Source: Demequina sp. NBRC 110054 (GTDB taxonomy: Bacteria; Actinomycetota; Actinomycetes; Actinomycetales; Demequinaceae). From it: DNA of 64,000 bases. Positions 34,300 through 42,225 of the stretch are shown piece by piece; positions within the stretch are counted from its first letter, which is position 1; every line of letters starts with the position of its first letter. A program made the translations under genes and the position numbers. The stretch is from positions 1,240,001 through 1,304,000 of the forward strand of contig NZ_BBRK01000004.1 of assembly GCF_002090115.1 (NCBI RefSeq), written 5' to 3'. Below the pieces are notes generated by a model that saw nothing but the letters and a program-made list of their open reading frames with translations, was not told the DNA's origin and made no database searches.

Positions 34300-35862
34300 A
34301 TGAGCTCTCGTCCCACCCGTTCCATCGCACTCGCGGCCGCCTACGTGCTCGCGCTGAGCGCCTGCACGGGCGGCTCCGCCTCCGACGATGCGAGCGGCTC
34401 CCAGGAGTCCTCCGACGCGTCGTCCTCCGGCGTTGCCACCTCGGAGGCCGTGCCCGCGGGCTTCGAGTCGTACTACGCCCAGGAGATCTCCTGGGAGAGC
34501 TGCGGCGACTTCGAGTGCGCGACCGTCGAGGTGCCTCTCGACTGGACGGACGCCTCGAGCGAGTCGATCGAGATCGCGATCAACCGGGCCGCGGCGAGCG
34601 ACCAGGACGGCAAGCTCGGCTCGCTGCTGATCAACCCCGGCGGCCCCGGCGGCTCGGGCCTCGACTTCCTCGAGTACTTCGTGTCGTACTACGGCGACGC
34701 GGTCGCCGAGTCCTACGACGTGATCGGCTTCGACCCGCGCGGCGTCGGCTCCTCGACCGCGGTGAGCTGCGGCGACGGCGAGACGCTCGACGAGTTCTAC
34801 ATCACCGACTACCCGTTCGCGACCCAGGCCGACCTCGACGCCTCCGACGAGCGCGTCGCGGAGTTCGCGGCCGGCTGCGAGGAGCTCTCGGGTGACCTCA
34901 TGGCGAACGTCGACACCGTCTCCGCGGCGCGCGACATGGACGTGATCCGCGCGGTGCTCGGCGACGACGAGCTCAACTACATCGGCTCGAGCTACGGCAC
35001 CCAGCTCGGTGCGACCTACGCGCAGCTGTACCCGGACACCGTGGGTCAGATGGTGCTCGACGGAGCCGTGGACTTCCTGCTGTCGGACATCGAGCAGGGC
35101 GTGGGTCAGGCCGAGGGTTTCGAGCAGGCCCTCACGGCGTTCATCGAGTACTGCCAAGAAGACTCGACCTGTCCGCTGTCGTCGGACATCGAGACCGCGC
35201 GGGAGCAGATCGGGGACCTCGCGACGAGCGCGCTCGAGAGCCCGCTGCCGAGCGGCTACGACGACTACGACGTCAACGGCAACCTCATGGTCTACGGCAT
35301 CGTCGTGACCCTGTACTCGGAGGACAGCTGGGACTACCTGATGCAGGCGATCGACGAGGTGTACACGTACGGCACCGCCTCGATCTTCTATCAGCTCGCC
35401 GGGTTCTACCTGGATCGCGACAGCACCTCGGGCGAGTGGACCTCGAACTCGACAGTCGCCTTCACCGCGATCGGCTGCACCGACGGCAACGCGGGCGAGG
35501 AATGGACCATCGACGACCAGCAGGAGCTCGCCGCCGCGATGGAGGAGGCGTCCCCGACGTTCGGCTGGTGGTTCGCCTCGGGTGCAGGCTGCTCGGCGTG
35601 GCCGTGGCCCGCGCACGAGACCATCGAGTCGCTCGACTACCCGGACGACGCGAACCCCATCCTCGTGGTCGGCACGACGGGCGACCCGGCGACGCCGTAC
35701 GCGTGGGCCGAGAGCCTCACAGAGGAGCTCGGCAACGCCCAGCTGCTCACCTACGACGGCGAGGGGCACACCGCCTACGGACGCTCCAACTCGTGCATCG
35801 ACGACGCCGTCGACGCCTTCCTGGTGGACGGCACGATGCCGGATTCGGGAACTGTCTGCTGA
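34300..35862 (+). CDS. Secreted S33-family peptidase lipoprotein (tripeptidyl aminopeptidase-like), copy 1
   Basis: This 520-residue exported hydrolase has a signal peptide with a lipobox (LALSAC, Cys about 26), then a Ser-rich linker. The alpha/beta-hydrolase core has the oxyanion segment LINPGGPGGSGLDF, the nucleophile elbow GSSYGTQ, and the C-terminal TAP-like domain with the Asp and GHTAYG His region. It is paralogous to 57257-58813 along its length. TAGTTT (34287-34292) is 7 nt before ATG 34300 with no ribosome binding site, indicating a leaderless mRNA. Confidence 0.9.
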   Translation: MSSRPTRSIALAAAYVLALSACTGGSASDDASGSQESSDASSSGVATSEAVPAGFESYYAQEISWESCGDFECATVEVPLDWTDASSESIEIAINRAAASDQDGKLGSLLINPGGPGGSGLDFLEYFVSYYGDAVAESYDVIGFDPRGVGSSTAVSCGDGETLDEFYITDYPFATQADLDASDERVAEFAAGCEELSGDLMANVDTVSAARDMDVIRAVLGDDELNYIGSSYGTQLGATYAQLYPDTVGQMVLDGAVDFLLSDIEQGVGQAEGFEQALTAFIEYCQEDSTCPLSSDIETAREQIGDLATSALESPLPSGYDDYDVNGNLMVYGIVVTLYSEDSWDYLMQAIDEVYTYGTASIFYQLAGFYLDRDSTSGEWTSNSTVAFTAIGCTDGNAGEEWTIDDQQELAAAMEEASPTFGWWFASGAGCSAWPWPAHETIESLDYPDDANPILVVGTTGDPATPYAWAESLTEELGNAQLLTYDGEGHTAYGRSNSCIDDAVDAFLVDGTMPDSGTVC

Positions 35863-35867
35863 CACGC

Positions 35868-35873
35868 TATGAT
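35868..35873 (+). promoter_or_regulatory. -10 element of tRNA-Thr
   Basis: TATGAT stands 25 bp upstream of the mature 5' end, in otherwise GC-rich sequence, and fits the primary sigma -10 consensus. Confidence 0.55.
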
Positions 35874-35898
35874 GGTCAACCGCACCCCCGAGGTGTGC

Positions 35899-35971
35899 GC
35901 CGCCTTAGCTCAGTCGGCAGAGCGATTCACTCGTAATGAATAGGTCAAGGGTTCGATTCCCTTAGGCGGCT
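35899..35971 (+). tRNA. tRNA-Thr (anticodon CGT)
   Basis: The gene is 73 nt long. The acceptor arm GCCGCCT pairs with AGGCGGC, the D-arm has TAGCTCAG, and the anticodon stem-loop around CTCGTAA gives CGT (reads ACG). The T-arm has GGTTCGATTCC. The CCA end is not encoded. A terminator follows at once. Confidence 0.97.
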
Positions 35972-35979
35972 CCGATACG

Positions 35980-36016
35980 AACGGCCCGGTCTCAGATGAG
36001 ACCGGGCCGTTTCGCG
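35980..36016 (+). terminator. Intrinsic terminator after tRNA-Thr
   Basis: A perfect 14-bp stem (35980-35993 with 35998-36011) closes on an AGAT loop, with a short TT run immediately after. Confidence 0.9.
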
Positions 36017-36069
36017 TTCCTGGGCTCGCGTCTGTGCCGCGTGCGGCACTCCCGGACCGTCGCCGTCGT

Positions 36070-36127
36070 CCTGGAATCGCATCGCGCTCGGAATCGGCCC
36101 GGATCTCGGCCATGGTGCGATTCCAGG
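36070..36127. repeat. Inverted repeat with TGCGATTCCAG arm (copy 1)
   Basis: A 12-bp perfect inverted repeat has arms at 36070-36081 and 36116-36127. A related element with the same GGTGCGATTCCAGGG arm occurs at 59556-59611, so this may be a small dispersed REP-like element. Confidence 0.65.
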
Positions 36128-36129
36128 GA

Positions 36130-36185
36130 GCAGGTCGAGGCGAGCCGGGCCCGACGGGACGCAGGTCGAGGCGAGCCGGGCCCGA
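36130..36185. repeat. Two 25-bp exact direct repeats, period 31 bp
   Basis: The 25-bp sequence at 36130-36154 (starting GCAGGTCGAGG) recurs exactly at 36161-36185. It lies between the tRNA terminator and the S4-domain gene, next to the inverted repeat. Confidence 0.85.
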
Positions 36186-36201
36186 TCGGCCGGGTGCCGC
36201 C

Positions 36202-36429
36202 TCAGTCGCTGACGCGGGCCTTGCGTCCGCCGAACTCGACGATGTCGCCGACCTGGAGCTGGCGCCCTCGGCGCTGGTCCACCTCGCCGTTGACGAGCAC
36301 GTCGCCCTCGCGGATCACTTCCTTCGCCTCGCCGCCGGAGTCCACGAGGCCAGCGAGCTGCAGGAACTGGCCGAGGCGGATGCCCTCGCCGTGGGTCGGG
36401 ACGTCGTCGATCGGAGCAGATTTCGCCAT
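36202..36429 (-). CDS. Small S4-domain RNA-binding protein (YbcJ/YaaA-like)
   Basis: This 75-residue protein is a single S4 fold: IRLGQFLQLAGLVDSGGEAKEVI, then GDVLVNGEVDQRRGRQL and VGDIVEFGG. Proteins of this type bind structured RNA, often rRNA. On the minus strand TAGCAT (36441-36436) lies 6 nt before ATG 36429 and no ribosome binding site is visible, which suggests a leaderless transcript. Confidence 0.9.
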   Translation of the reverse strand: MAKSAPIDDVPTHGEGIRLGQFLQLAGLVDSGGEAKEVIREGDVLVNGEVDQRRGRQLQVGDIVEFGGRKARVSD

Positions 36430-36538
36430 AGCCGCATGCTATCCGTGCGGTTCCGTTCCCGGCGCGGCGCTTGGTGGCACTCGGGGACACGAACCTCGGC
36501 GAGTCCCATGGTCGCGCCTCGTGGAGCCGCTATTGTTT

Positions 36539-36562
36539 GCATCGTCTCCTGGGGGACGATGC
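36539..36562. repeat. Hairpin formed by inverted copies of the GACGATGC word
   Basis: GCATCGTC (36539-36546) and GACGATGC (36555-36562) form an 8-bp perfect stem with an 8-nt loop, upstream of the membrane protein at 36623. It is the clearest case where two copies of the dispersed word pair with each other. Confidence 0.8.
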
Positions 36563-36622
36563 GGGGCGCGAGGGGTGCTGTCGCGTCGAGCAGGGGCGTC
36601 CTGATACAGGCGGCAAGGGGGA

Positions 36623-37189
36623 ATGATGGCGCTTGGGGTGTTCGTTGTCGTGGCGCTGTGCGCCGTGCTCGGCCTCGGGTTGATCGTGGTGGGTGCGCTC
36701 GTGTTCGCACTGGCGAGAGGCTCTGACCGGGCGCGCCGGACCGGCAAGGTCACGCTGATCGCCGGGAGTGCACTGACGGGCGTGCTGGTCGTGGCAGGGA
36801 TCGCCCTCGCCGTGGTCGCGCTGGACCGGTCGGCCGATGAGATCTGGGTGAACGGCCCGGACGATGCGGACGAGGATTTCCGCGCGGAGCTCCACCACGA
36901 GCGGATCGCGGTCGGAGGCACGACCTACGTGTTCGGCTTCGGCGGCACCATGGACGAGCTCGCGGAGGAGCTCGAGGCGACCTATCCGCAGGGCGAGGTC
37001 GACTCGGATGGCGTGTGGCGGGCCACGGTGGACGGCGTCGACTACGTGGTCGCGCCATACGACCTCGAGGGCCAGGAGTGCTGGCTGCTGGAGTCCGAGG
37101 CCGACTACCTGGAGGACCTCACCGCGGCCGGGGACGATGCGGTCGGGGACAGGACGCTGTCGAGTCCGGTCATCGGCCAGCCCGTGTAG
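36623..37189 (+). CDS. Two-TM hypothetical protein
   Basis: This 188-residue protein has membrane helices at about residues 4-28 and 45-67, followed by an acidic soluble domain of about 120 residues. I do not recognise it. Two consecutive ATGs (36623, 36626) follow an AAGGGGG ribosome binding site; the second has better spacing. Its last 85 bp overlap the 3' end of pobA on the other strand. The PobA homology ends before the overlap, so either PobA has gained a C-terminal extension or this gene's end has slid into it. Confidence 0.65.
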   Translation: MMALGVFVVVALCAVLGLGLIVVGALVFALARGSDRARRTGKVTLIAGSALTGVLVVAGIALAVVALDRSADEIWVNGPDDADEDFRAELHHERIAVGGTTYVFGFGGTMDELAEELEATYPQGEVDSDGVWRATVDGVDYVVAPYDLEGQECWLLESEADYLEDLTAAGDDAVGDRTLSSPVIGQPV

Positions 37190-38337
37190 GCCTCGGCCAG
37201 GTAGGCGCGGCCGTGCTCCGACTCGACCACGGTGCGCAGCTCGCCGAGCTGGCGCTGGCGGTCGAAGTCCGAGGCGTCGGGCGCCTGGTGGAGCATGCTC
37301 GTCATCCACCACGAGAAGTGCTGCGCCTTCCAGATGCGCTGCCGCGCGGTGTCCGCGAAGCTGTCGATCGGCCCCTCATCGCCGCGGCCCAGCAGCGCCT
37401 CGAGGGCGCGCGCCAGGAGGATGACGTCCGCGACCGCGAGGTTCATGCCCTTGGCGCCGGTCGGCGGCACGGTGTGCGCGGCGTCGCCGACGATCGCGAT
37501 CCGGCCCCGCTGGAGGTCCCTGGCCACGAAGGAGCGGAACGGCACGACGCCCTTCTGGAAGATCGGGCCCTTCTTGAGCTCGACCCCCGGCACGCGCCGG
37601 TCGAGCGTCTCCCAGATCTGGGCGTCGCTGAACGTCTCGGCGTCGAGGTACGGGTCGCACTGGAAGTACATGCGCTGCACCGTGGCGGACCTCTGGCTGA
37701 TGAGCGCGAAGCCGTCGGCGGAGTTCGAGTAGATGAGCTCGTCCGCGCTCGGCGGTGCCTCGGTGAGGATGCCGAACCAGCCGAACGGGTACTCGCGGAA
37801 GTAGCCCGCGTGCGAACCCGACAGCGCGGAGCGCACCACGGAGCGCGACCCGTCGGCACCCACGACGAAGTCCGCGTCGATCTCGAGCGCGGTGCCGTCC
37901 GCGGCGGTCCCGACGATGCGCGGCCGGTCGGTGTCGACGCCTTCGACCGCGGTGGCCGTGGCCTCGAAGCGGATGTCCTGGCCCGCGGCCAGGCGCGCGG
38001 CGAGCAGGTCCTTGAGCGCCTCGTGCTGCGGGTAGAGCCATACGGCGCGGCCGACGAGGCCGGGGAAGTCGATGCGGTGGCCGACCCCGTCGACGCGCAG
38101 CTCGATCCCGTCGTGCCGCTGGCCGACGGTGTGCGCGCGGGAGCCGGGGATCGATGCGAGCAGGTCGACGGTGTCCTGCTCGAGGATGCCGGCGCGGATG
38201 GTCGACTCGATGTCCTCGCGCGAGCGGCGGTCGAGGATGACCGACTCGATGCCTGACTGGGCCAGCAGGTGGGACAGGATGAGGCCTGCGGGGCCCGCTC
38301 CGACGATGGCCACCTGGGTGCGAATGCTCGAGGTCAC
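37105..38337 (-). CDS. pobA: 4-Hydroxybenzoate 3-monooxygenase
   Basis: This 410-residue FAD enzyme hydroxylates 4-hydroxybenzoate to protocatechuate using NAD(P)H. It has the GxGxxG dinucleotide motif near the start (VAIVGAGPAGL), the DG motif (VVGADGSRS, about residue 160) and the second FAD motif GDAAHTVPPTGAKGMN (about residue 290). Typical PobA is about 395 residues; here a short Ser/Pro-rich tail after YTGWPM overlaps the convergent gene. GTG 38337 follows an AAAGGAGA ribosome binding site. The IclR gene is directly upstream on the same strand. Confidence 0.94.
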   Translation of the reverse strand: MTSSIRTQVAIVGAGPAGLILSHLLAQSGIESVILDRRSREDIESTIRAGILEQDTVDLLASIPGSRAHTVGQRHDGIELRVDGVGHRIDFPGLVGRAVWLYPQHEALKDLLAARLAAGQDIRFEATATAVEGVDTDRPRIVGTAADGTALEIDADFVVGADGSRSVVRSALSGSHAGYFREYPFGWFGILTEAPPSADELIYSNSADGFALISQRSATVQRMYFQCDPYLDAETFSDAQIWETLDRRVPGVELKKGPIFQKGVVPFRSFVARDLQRGRIAIVGDAAHTVPPTGAKGMNLAVADVILLARALEALLGRGDEGPIDSFADTARQRIWKAQHFSWWMTSMLHQAPDASDFDRQRQLGELRTVVESEHGRAYLAEAYTGWPMTGLDSVLSPTASSPAAVRSSR

Positions 38338-38433
38338 GGTGTCTCCTTTGACGCTGCGTCTCCATGAATGCGGAGTCCTCTTTGACATCCCGCTTCGCCA
38401 TTGTGGGCAGGCTGTCCGCCCGAGTGGGGGCCA

Positions 38434-38463
38434 GTTCCCGATGAATGGGAACGGGATGTGTCA
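38434..38463 (-). promoter_or_regulatory. Candidate pobA promoter/operator
   Basis: GTTCCC-N7-GGGAAC (38434-38452) is an inverted repeat just downstream, on the minus strand, of a TTGACA -35-like hexamer (38463-38458). It is a plausible binding site for the adjacent IclR regulator. Confidence 0.5.
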
Positions 38464-38469
38464 ACAATC

Positions 38470-39213
38470 TCAGACGAGCGCGGCCTCGATCTCGCGCGCG
38501 GCGCGGTGCAGCTCCTCGAGCGCAAGGCCCGTCGCCGCGTCGCGCGGCAGTACGACCGAGAGTGCAGCGGTCGCGCCGCTCGCCCGGTCGCGCACCGGCA
38601 CGGCGACGCCGGTCGAGACCTCGTCGATGTACCCCTTCGCGATCACGTGACCGAGCGCCCTGACCTCGGCGAGCTTGCGGCGCACCACGCCCGCGTCGGT
38701 CGGCGTCTGCGCAGTCATGGGTCGCAGCGGTCGGGCAAGCACCCGCTCCTGCACCTCGGAGTCCGCGAAGGCTAGCAGCACGAGCCCCGATGAGGTCGCG
38801 TGCAGCGGCAGCCGGCCCGCGATCCGGGTGACGTTCGCGCCGGCTTGGCTGTCGCTGAGCCGCTCGAGGAACAGCGCCTCGTCCTGCTCGAGGATCGCGA
38901 GCTGCGTGTGCTCGCGCACGCGCGCCTGGACCCTCTCCATCGCGGGCATGGCCGCCTGCCTCACCCGCAGCGCATGCGACGAGCGGGTCGCGAGCTCCCA
39001 CAGCCGCAGGCCGACGCTCAGCCGACCCTCGCCGTCGCGATCGAGCAGTCCCGCGTCCACGAGGTCCCCCACGACCCGGTGCGCCGTCGAGGAGGGCAGG
39101 CCGGCGCGTCGTCCGATCTCCGCCGCGGTCTGCACCGTCCGCGTGGGAGTGAACGTCTCGAGCACCCGGACGATGCGGTCGGTCACCGAGTCGCCGGAGG
39201 GGGAGTTGGCCAC
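38470..39213 (-). CDS. IclR-family regulator (PobR/PcaR-like)
   Basis: This 247-residue protein has an N-terminal winged helix (DRIVRVLETF, then AAEIGRRAGLPSSTAHRVVGDLVDAGLL) and the C-terminal effector domain (residues about 75-245) with LHATSSGLVLLAF and the GYIDEVSTGVAVPVRDR segment typical of IclR. Position directly before pobA suggests it responds to 4-hydroxybenzoate or protocatechuate. The start is taken as GTG 39213 on alignment of the DNA-binding domain; no ribosome binding site supports it. Confidence 0.88.
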   Translation of the reverse strand: MANSPSGDSVTDRIVRVLETFTPTRTVQTAAEIGRRAGLPSSTAHRVVGDLVDAGLLDRDGEGRLSVGLRLWELATRSSHALRVRQAAMPAMERVQARVREHTQLAILEQDEALFLERLSDSQAGANVTRIAGRLPLHATSSGLVLLAFADSEVQERVLARPLRPMTAQTPTDAGVVRRKLAEVRALGHVIAKGYIDEVSTGVAVPVRDRASGATAALSVVLPRDAATGLALEELHRAAREIEAALV

Positions 39214-39263
39214 AGCCGCAGGATGCCACAGGACGATGCGGGTGCCAGGGGTGGGGACGATGC

Positions 39264-39289
39264 GGGGGCCGGGGGCCGGGGGCCGGGGG
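39264..39289. repeat. Short CCGGGGG tandem repeat
   Basis: GGGGGCC units repeat about 3.5 times between the IclR start and the next gene, immediately after a GGACGATGC copy at 39255. It could be slippage-prone. Confidence 0.8.
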
Positions 39290-39336
39290 TCGGGTGTCGC
39301 CGTCGGCGCCCGCCGGGCGCGCGGTAGCCTCGTGCC

Positions 39337-39996
39337 ATGTCGACGACGACGCCGTCGCCCGCGCTGCCGTGGGCGCCCCTCACCGCCGAGGAGGTCGCGG
39401 ATCTCCTCGGGCCCAGCGAAGTCCGCTGGTGGCTCTCGGGCGGAGCCGCGCTCGACCGCTGGCTCGGCCACCCGATCCGTGAGCGCGAGAACATCGACGT
39501 GAGCACGATCCCGAGCGACCTGGCACCGCTCGTCGCGGCGCTTCCCCCGCGGTACTCCGCGTGGGTCTCCGACGGCACGGACGGCGACGGGATGATCCCG
39601 CTCGCGGACGCCGACGAGGACGCCGACCTGCAGCCGGTCCTCATCAGGGACGATGCGGCGGACACCTGGGTGCTGCGCGTGAACGTCGAGGATGGGGCGG
39701 CCAAGGCGTGGATGTATCGCCGCGACGCGCGGCTTCAGTTGCCGTGGGAGCGCGTGGTGCTGGACGTAGGCGGGGTGCCGACCGGGGCGCCCGAGGTGCA
39801 GCTCCTGTGGAAGTGCTTCAGTCCCCGCCCCGAGGACGATGCCGATAAGGACGCCGTCATGCCGCACCTGTCCGAGGAGGCGCGTGTGTGGTGGGAGCAG
39901 CAGCTGCTGAGGATCCATCCGCACTCGTCGTGGACGATCCCGGTGCGCTCCCCGATGTTCCCGGCGCGCGCGAGCTGGAATCGCCCGCAGCGCTAG
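39337..39996 (+). CDS. Nucleotidyltransferase-like protein (aminoglycoside adenylyltransferase-type fold)
   Basis: This 219-residue protein has WWLSGGAALDRWLGHPIRERENIDVSTI near residue 31, which follows the GG...W(L)...R..DID pattern of ANT-like nucleotidyltransferases. The first catalytic Asp is Asn-shifted (ENIDVS, usually HDDID), so activity is uncertain. The rest includes MYRRDARLQLPWE and PEVQLLWK, typical of this family. TAGCCT (39325-39330) lies 6 nt before ATG 39337, so the gene is probably leaderless. No resistance role should be assumed. Confidence 0.68.
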   Translation: MSTTTPSPALPWAPLTAEEVADLLGPSEVRWWLSGGAALDRWLGHPIRERENIDVSTIPSDLAPLVAALPPRYSAWVSDGTDGDGMIPLADADEDADLQPVLIRDDAADTWVLRVNVEDGAAKAWMYRRDARLQLPWERVVLDVGGVPTGAPEVQLLWKCFSPRPEDDADKDAVMPHLSEEARVWWEQQLLRIHPHSSWTIPVRSPMFPARASWNRPQR

Positions 39997-40042
39997 TCGC
40001 ACAGTGCCGTCAGTGCGGCGTGGCCGGTGAAGCCGGGCGCGG

Positions 40043-40957
40043 CTAGCGCTGAGCGTCGTCCGTGAACTCGCCGCTGCTGACGGCGCGCAGCACGAGGCGT
40101 CGGAACCAGCGCTGCGCGGGGGAGAGGTTCATCTCGCGTCGCGTGTAGAGCGCGACCGGCGAGCTCGTGCCGGGCCAGGGCAGGTCCGCGGTCTCGAGCT
40201 CCGGGAACCAGCCGCAGAACACGTCGGCAACGTGGCGCGGCAGGAGCGCGACCAGGTCGGTCGAGACGAGCACTGCGGGCACGGTCGAGTACTCCTCGAC
40301 CGTGAGGGCGACCTGCGGGGTCAGTCCGTGCTCGATGAGGGCCTGCTGGGGGAAGACGTGGCCGCCGCGCGCGGAGACCCGGATGAAGCGCCGGCCGTCG
40401 AACATCTCCGCGCCGGTCGGCGGCAGAGGGTGCTCGCGCGACGTCAGGGCGACGTACTCGACCCCGCGCACTGGGGTGCGCCACAGCCGCGAGACGTCGA
40501 GCAGGGACACGGTGATCGCGAGGTCGATCGTGCCGCGCACGAGCTCCTCCTCGGCGGCCTCGGCGTCGAGGCGCTTCACGACGAGCCTCGGGCTCGACCC
40601 GAGCTGGGTCAGCGCTGCCATGATCGGCGGCAGGAAGGTCTGCTCGCCGATCGAGGTGAGGCCGAGCGCGAGCTCGCCGTCGAAGTCGGCAGGGTCGAAG
40701 TCGGCGCTGTCGGACACGGTCGCATCGATCTGCGCGAGCGCCTCGTGCAGCGGTCCGAACAGCTGGGTCGCGCGCGGCGTCGGCACCATGACGTTGCCCT
40801 CGCGCCGGAACAGGTCGTCGCCGAAGCGCTTGCGCAGCCGGGCGAGCGTGTAGCTCACGGTCGGCTGCGTCACGTGGAGGCGGTCCGCGGTCGCGGTCAG
40901 GCTGCGCACCTCGTACAGCACGACGAAGGTGCGCAGCTGGTTGAGGTCGGCGAGCAT
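40043..40957 (-). CDS. LysR-family regulator of the protocatechuate 4,5-cleavage operon
   Basis: This 304-residue regulator has a LysR winged helix at residues about 3-60 (LNQLRTFVVLYEVRSLTATADRLHVTQPTVSYTLARLRKRFGD) and a periplasmic-binding-protein-like effector domain. It diverges from the LigI-LigAB-LigC operon, the classical LysR arrangement. An effector such as protocatechuate or a ring-cleavage product is an inference. Two ATCTATT boxes in the intergenic region are likely binding sites. ATG 40957 overlaps a copy of the dispersed GCATCGTCC word. Confidence 0.9.
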   Translation of the reverse strand: MLADLNQLRTFVVLYEVRSLTATADRLHVTQPTVSYTLARLRKRFGDDLFRREGNVMVPTPRATQLFGPLHEALAQIDATVSDSADFDPADFDGELALGLTSIGEQTFLPPIMAALTQLGSSPRLVVKRLDAEAAEEELVRGTIDLAITVSLLDVSRLWRTPVRGVEYVALTSREHPLPPTGAEMFDGRRFIRVSARGGHVFPQQALIEHGLTPQVALTVEEYSTVPAVLVSTDLVALLPRHVADVFCGWFPELETADLPWPGTSSPVALYTRREMNLSPAQRWFRRLVLRAVSSGEFTDDAQR

Positions 40958-40971
40958 CGTCCATCGACTCC

Positions 40972-41000
40972 ATCTATTCGGCGCCCTTGCAGAATCTATT
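40972..41000. promoter_or_regulatory. Paired ATCTATT boxes, candidate LysR operator
   Basis: ATCTATT occurs at 40972-40978 and 40994-41000, 22 bp apart (two helical turns), in the divergent gap between the LysR gene and the aromatic operon. These are AT-rich islands in very GC-rich DNA. Confidence 0.55.
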
Positions 41001-41046
41001 GGACCACAGTGTGCACCCGGCCTATCGTCGGAGAGGAGAACCGCTA

Positions 41047-41271
41047 GTGACAAGGACGCCACTCGTGATCATCGATATCCCCGGTCGTGACACGCTCGCC
41101 CCGCAAGGCCGATGCGACTCCTGCGCGCTGCACGGTGCGTGCGGCACGGAGTCAGCGGAATCCGCAGTGAGGCGGCAGGACGCGCACCCCACCGCAGGCC
41201 AGGCCACGGGCGCGCTCTCCACTCGCCGCATCGTCCCTCTGAGCCCGACGCGGCTCGCCGAGGCCTCGTGA
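41047..41271 (+). CDS. Small Cys-containing protein leading the protocatechuate operon
   Basis: A 74-residue ORF begins at GTG 41047 with an excellent ribosome binding site (GAGAGGAGAA, spacing 6). Its stop overlaps the ligI start (TGATG at 41269-41273), implying translational coupling. The N-terminus is beta-like (TPLVIIDIPGRDTLAPQG), followed by GRCDSCALHGACG, a C-x2-C-x4-C motif that could bind metal or an Fe-S cluster. The C-terminal half is Ser/Ala-rich. I know no named family for it. It could be a metallochaperone or ferredoxin-like helper for the extradiol dioxygenase; that is speculative. Confidence 0.65.
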   Translation: MTRTPLVIIDIPGRDTLAPQGRCDSCALHGACGTESAESAVRRQDAHPTAGQATGALSTRRIVPLSPTRLAEAS

Positions 41272-42224
41272 TGAGCGACACCGCGACCGCGCGCCACGGC
41301 GAGACGACCGGCGACTTCGAGAAGACGCCGGGCTGGCTCGACTGGTACGACGGCCCGACCAAGCCGACCTTCCAGCTCCCCGAGGGCGCAGTCGACGCGC
41401 ACTGCCACGTCTTCGGCCCGGGTGGGCAGTTCCCGTTCGCCCCCGAGCGCAAGTACACGCCGTGCGACGCGAGCGCGGACCAGCTCTTCGCGCTGAGGGA
41501 TCACCTGGGCTTCGACCGCAACGTCATCGTCCAGGCCACCTGCCACGGCGCTGACAACCGCGCGCTCGTCGACGCGCTCAATCGCAGCGAGGGACGCGCC
41601 CGCGGCGTCGCGACCGTCCGCCGCGACGTCACCGACGACCAGCTCAAGGAGCTCCACGAGGCCGGCGTCCGCGGCGTGCGCTTCAACTTCGTCAAGCGAC
41701 TCGTGGACCGCGTGCCGACGGACTCGCTCGAGGAGATCGTCGCGAAGATCGCGCCGCTCGGCTGGCACGTCGTCATCTACTTCGAGGCCGAGGACCTTCC
41801 CGACCTCTACGACTTCTTCTCCTCCATCCCGACGGACGTCGTGGTCGACCACATGGGCCGCCCCGACGTTGCGAAGGATCCCGAGGGGGAGGAGTTCGGC
41901 CTCTTCCTGCGCTTCATGCGCGAGAACCCGAACGTGTGGACCAAGGTGTCGTGCCCCGAGCGGCTCAGCGTCACCGGCCCGCGCGCTCTCGACGGCGAAC
42001 GGCAGGCCTACACCGACGTGGTGCCGTTCGCCCGACGCGTGGTCGAGGAGTTCCCCGACCGCGTGCTGTGGGGCACCGACTGGCCCCACCCGAACCTCAA
42101 GGACCACATGCCCGACGACGGGCTGCTGGTCGACTACCTCCCGAGAATCGCCACGACGCCCGAGCTTCAGCGCAAGCTGCTGGTGGACAACCCGGGCCGC
42201 CTCTACTGGCCGAAAGGATCATGA
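41271..42224 (+). CDS. ligI: 2-Pyrone-4,6-dicarboxylate lactonase (amidohydrolase family)
   Basis: This 317-residue TIM-barrel hydrolase opens 2-pyrone-4,6-dicarboxylate to oxalomesaconate. It has the N-terminal metal-site strand GAVDAHCHVFGPG, the KYTPCDAS substrate-loop region, and GTDWPHPN with the catalytic Asp near residue 262. The length and motif set match LigI. It is followed 1 bp later by ligAB and is translationally coupled to the small Cys protein upstream. Together with LigC it forms the lower part of the 4,5-cleavage route. Confidence 0.92.
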   Translation: MSDTATARHGETTGDFEKTPGWLDWYDGPTKPTFQLPEGAVDAHCHVFGPGGQFPFAPERKYTPCDASADQLFALRDHLGFDRNVIVQATCHGADNRALVDALNRSEGRARGVATVRRDVTDDQLKELHEAGVRGVRFNFVKRLVDRVPTDSLEEIVAKIAPLGWHVVIYFEAEDLPDLYDFFSSIPTDVVVDHMGRPDVAKDPEGEEFGLFLRFMRENPNVWTKVSCPERLSVTGPRALDGERQAYTDVVPFARRVVEEFPDRVLWGTDWPHPNLKDHMPDDGLLVDYLPRIATTPELQRKLLVDNPGRLYWPKGS

Positions 42225-42225
42225 C

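Noticed and set aside
39337..39996. Aminoglycoside resistance gene
   Set aside because: Only the nucleotidyltransferase-like fold is supported. The catalytic Asp pattern is altered and no resistance context is present.
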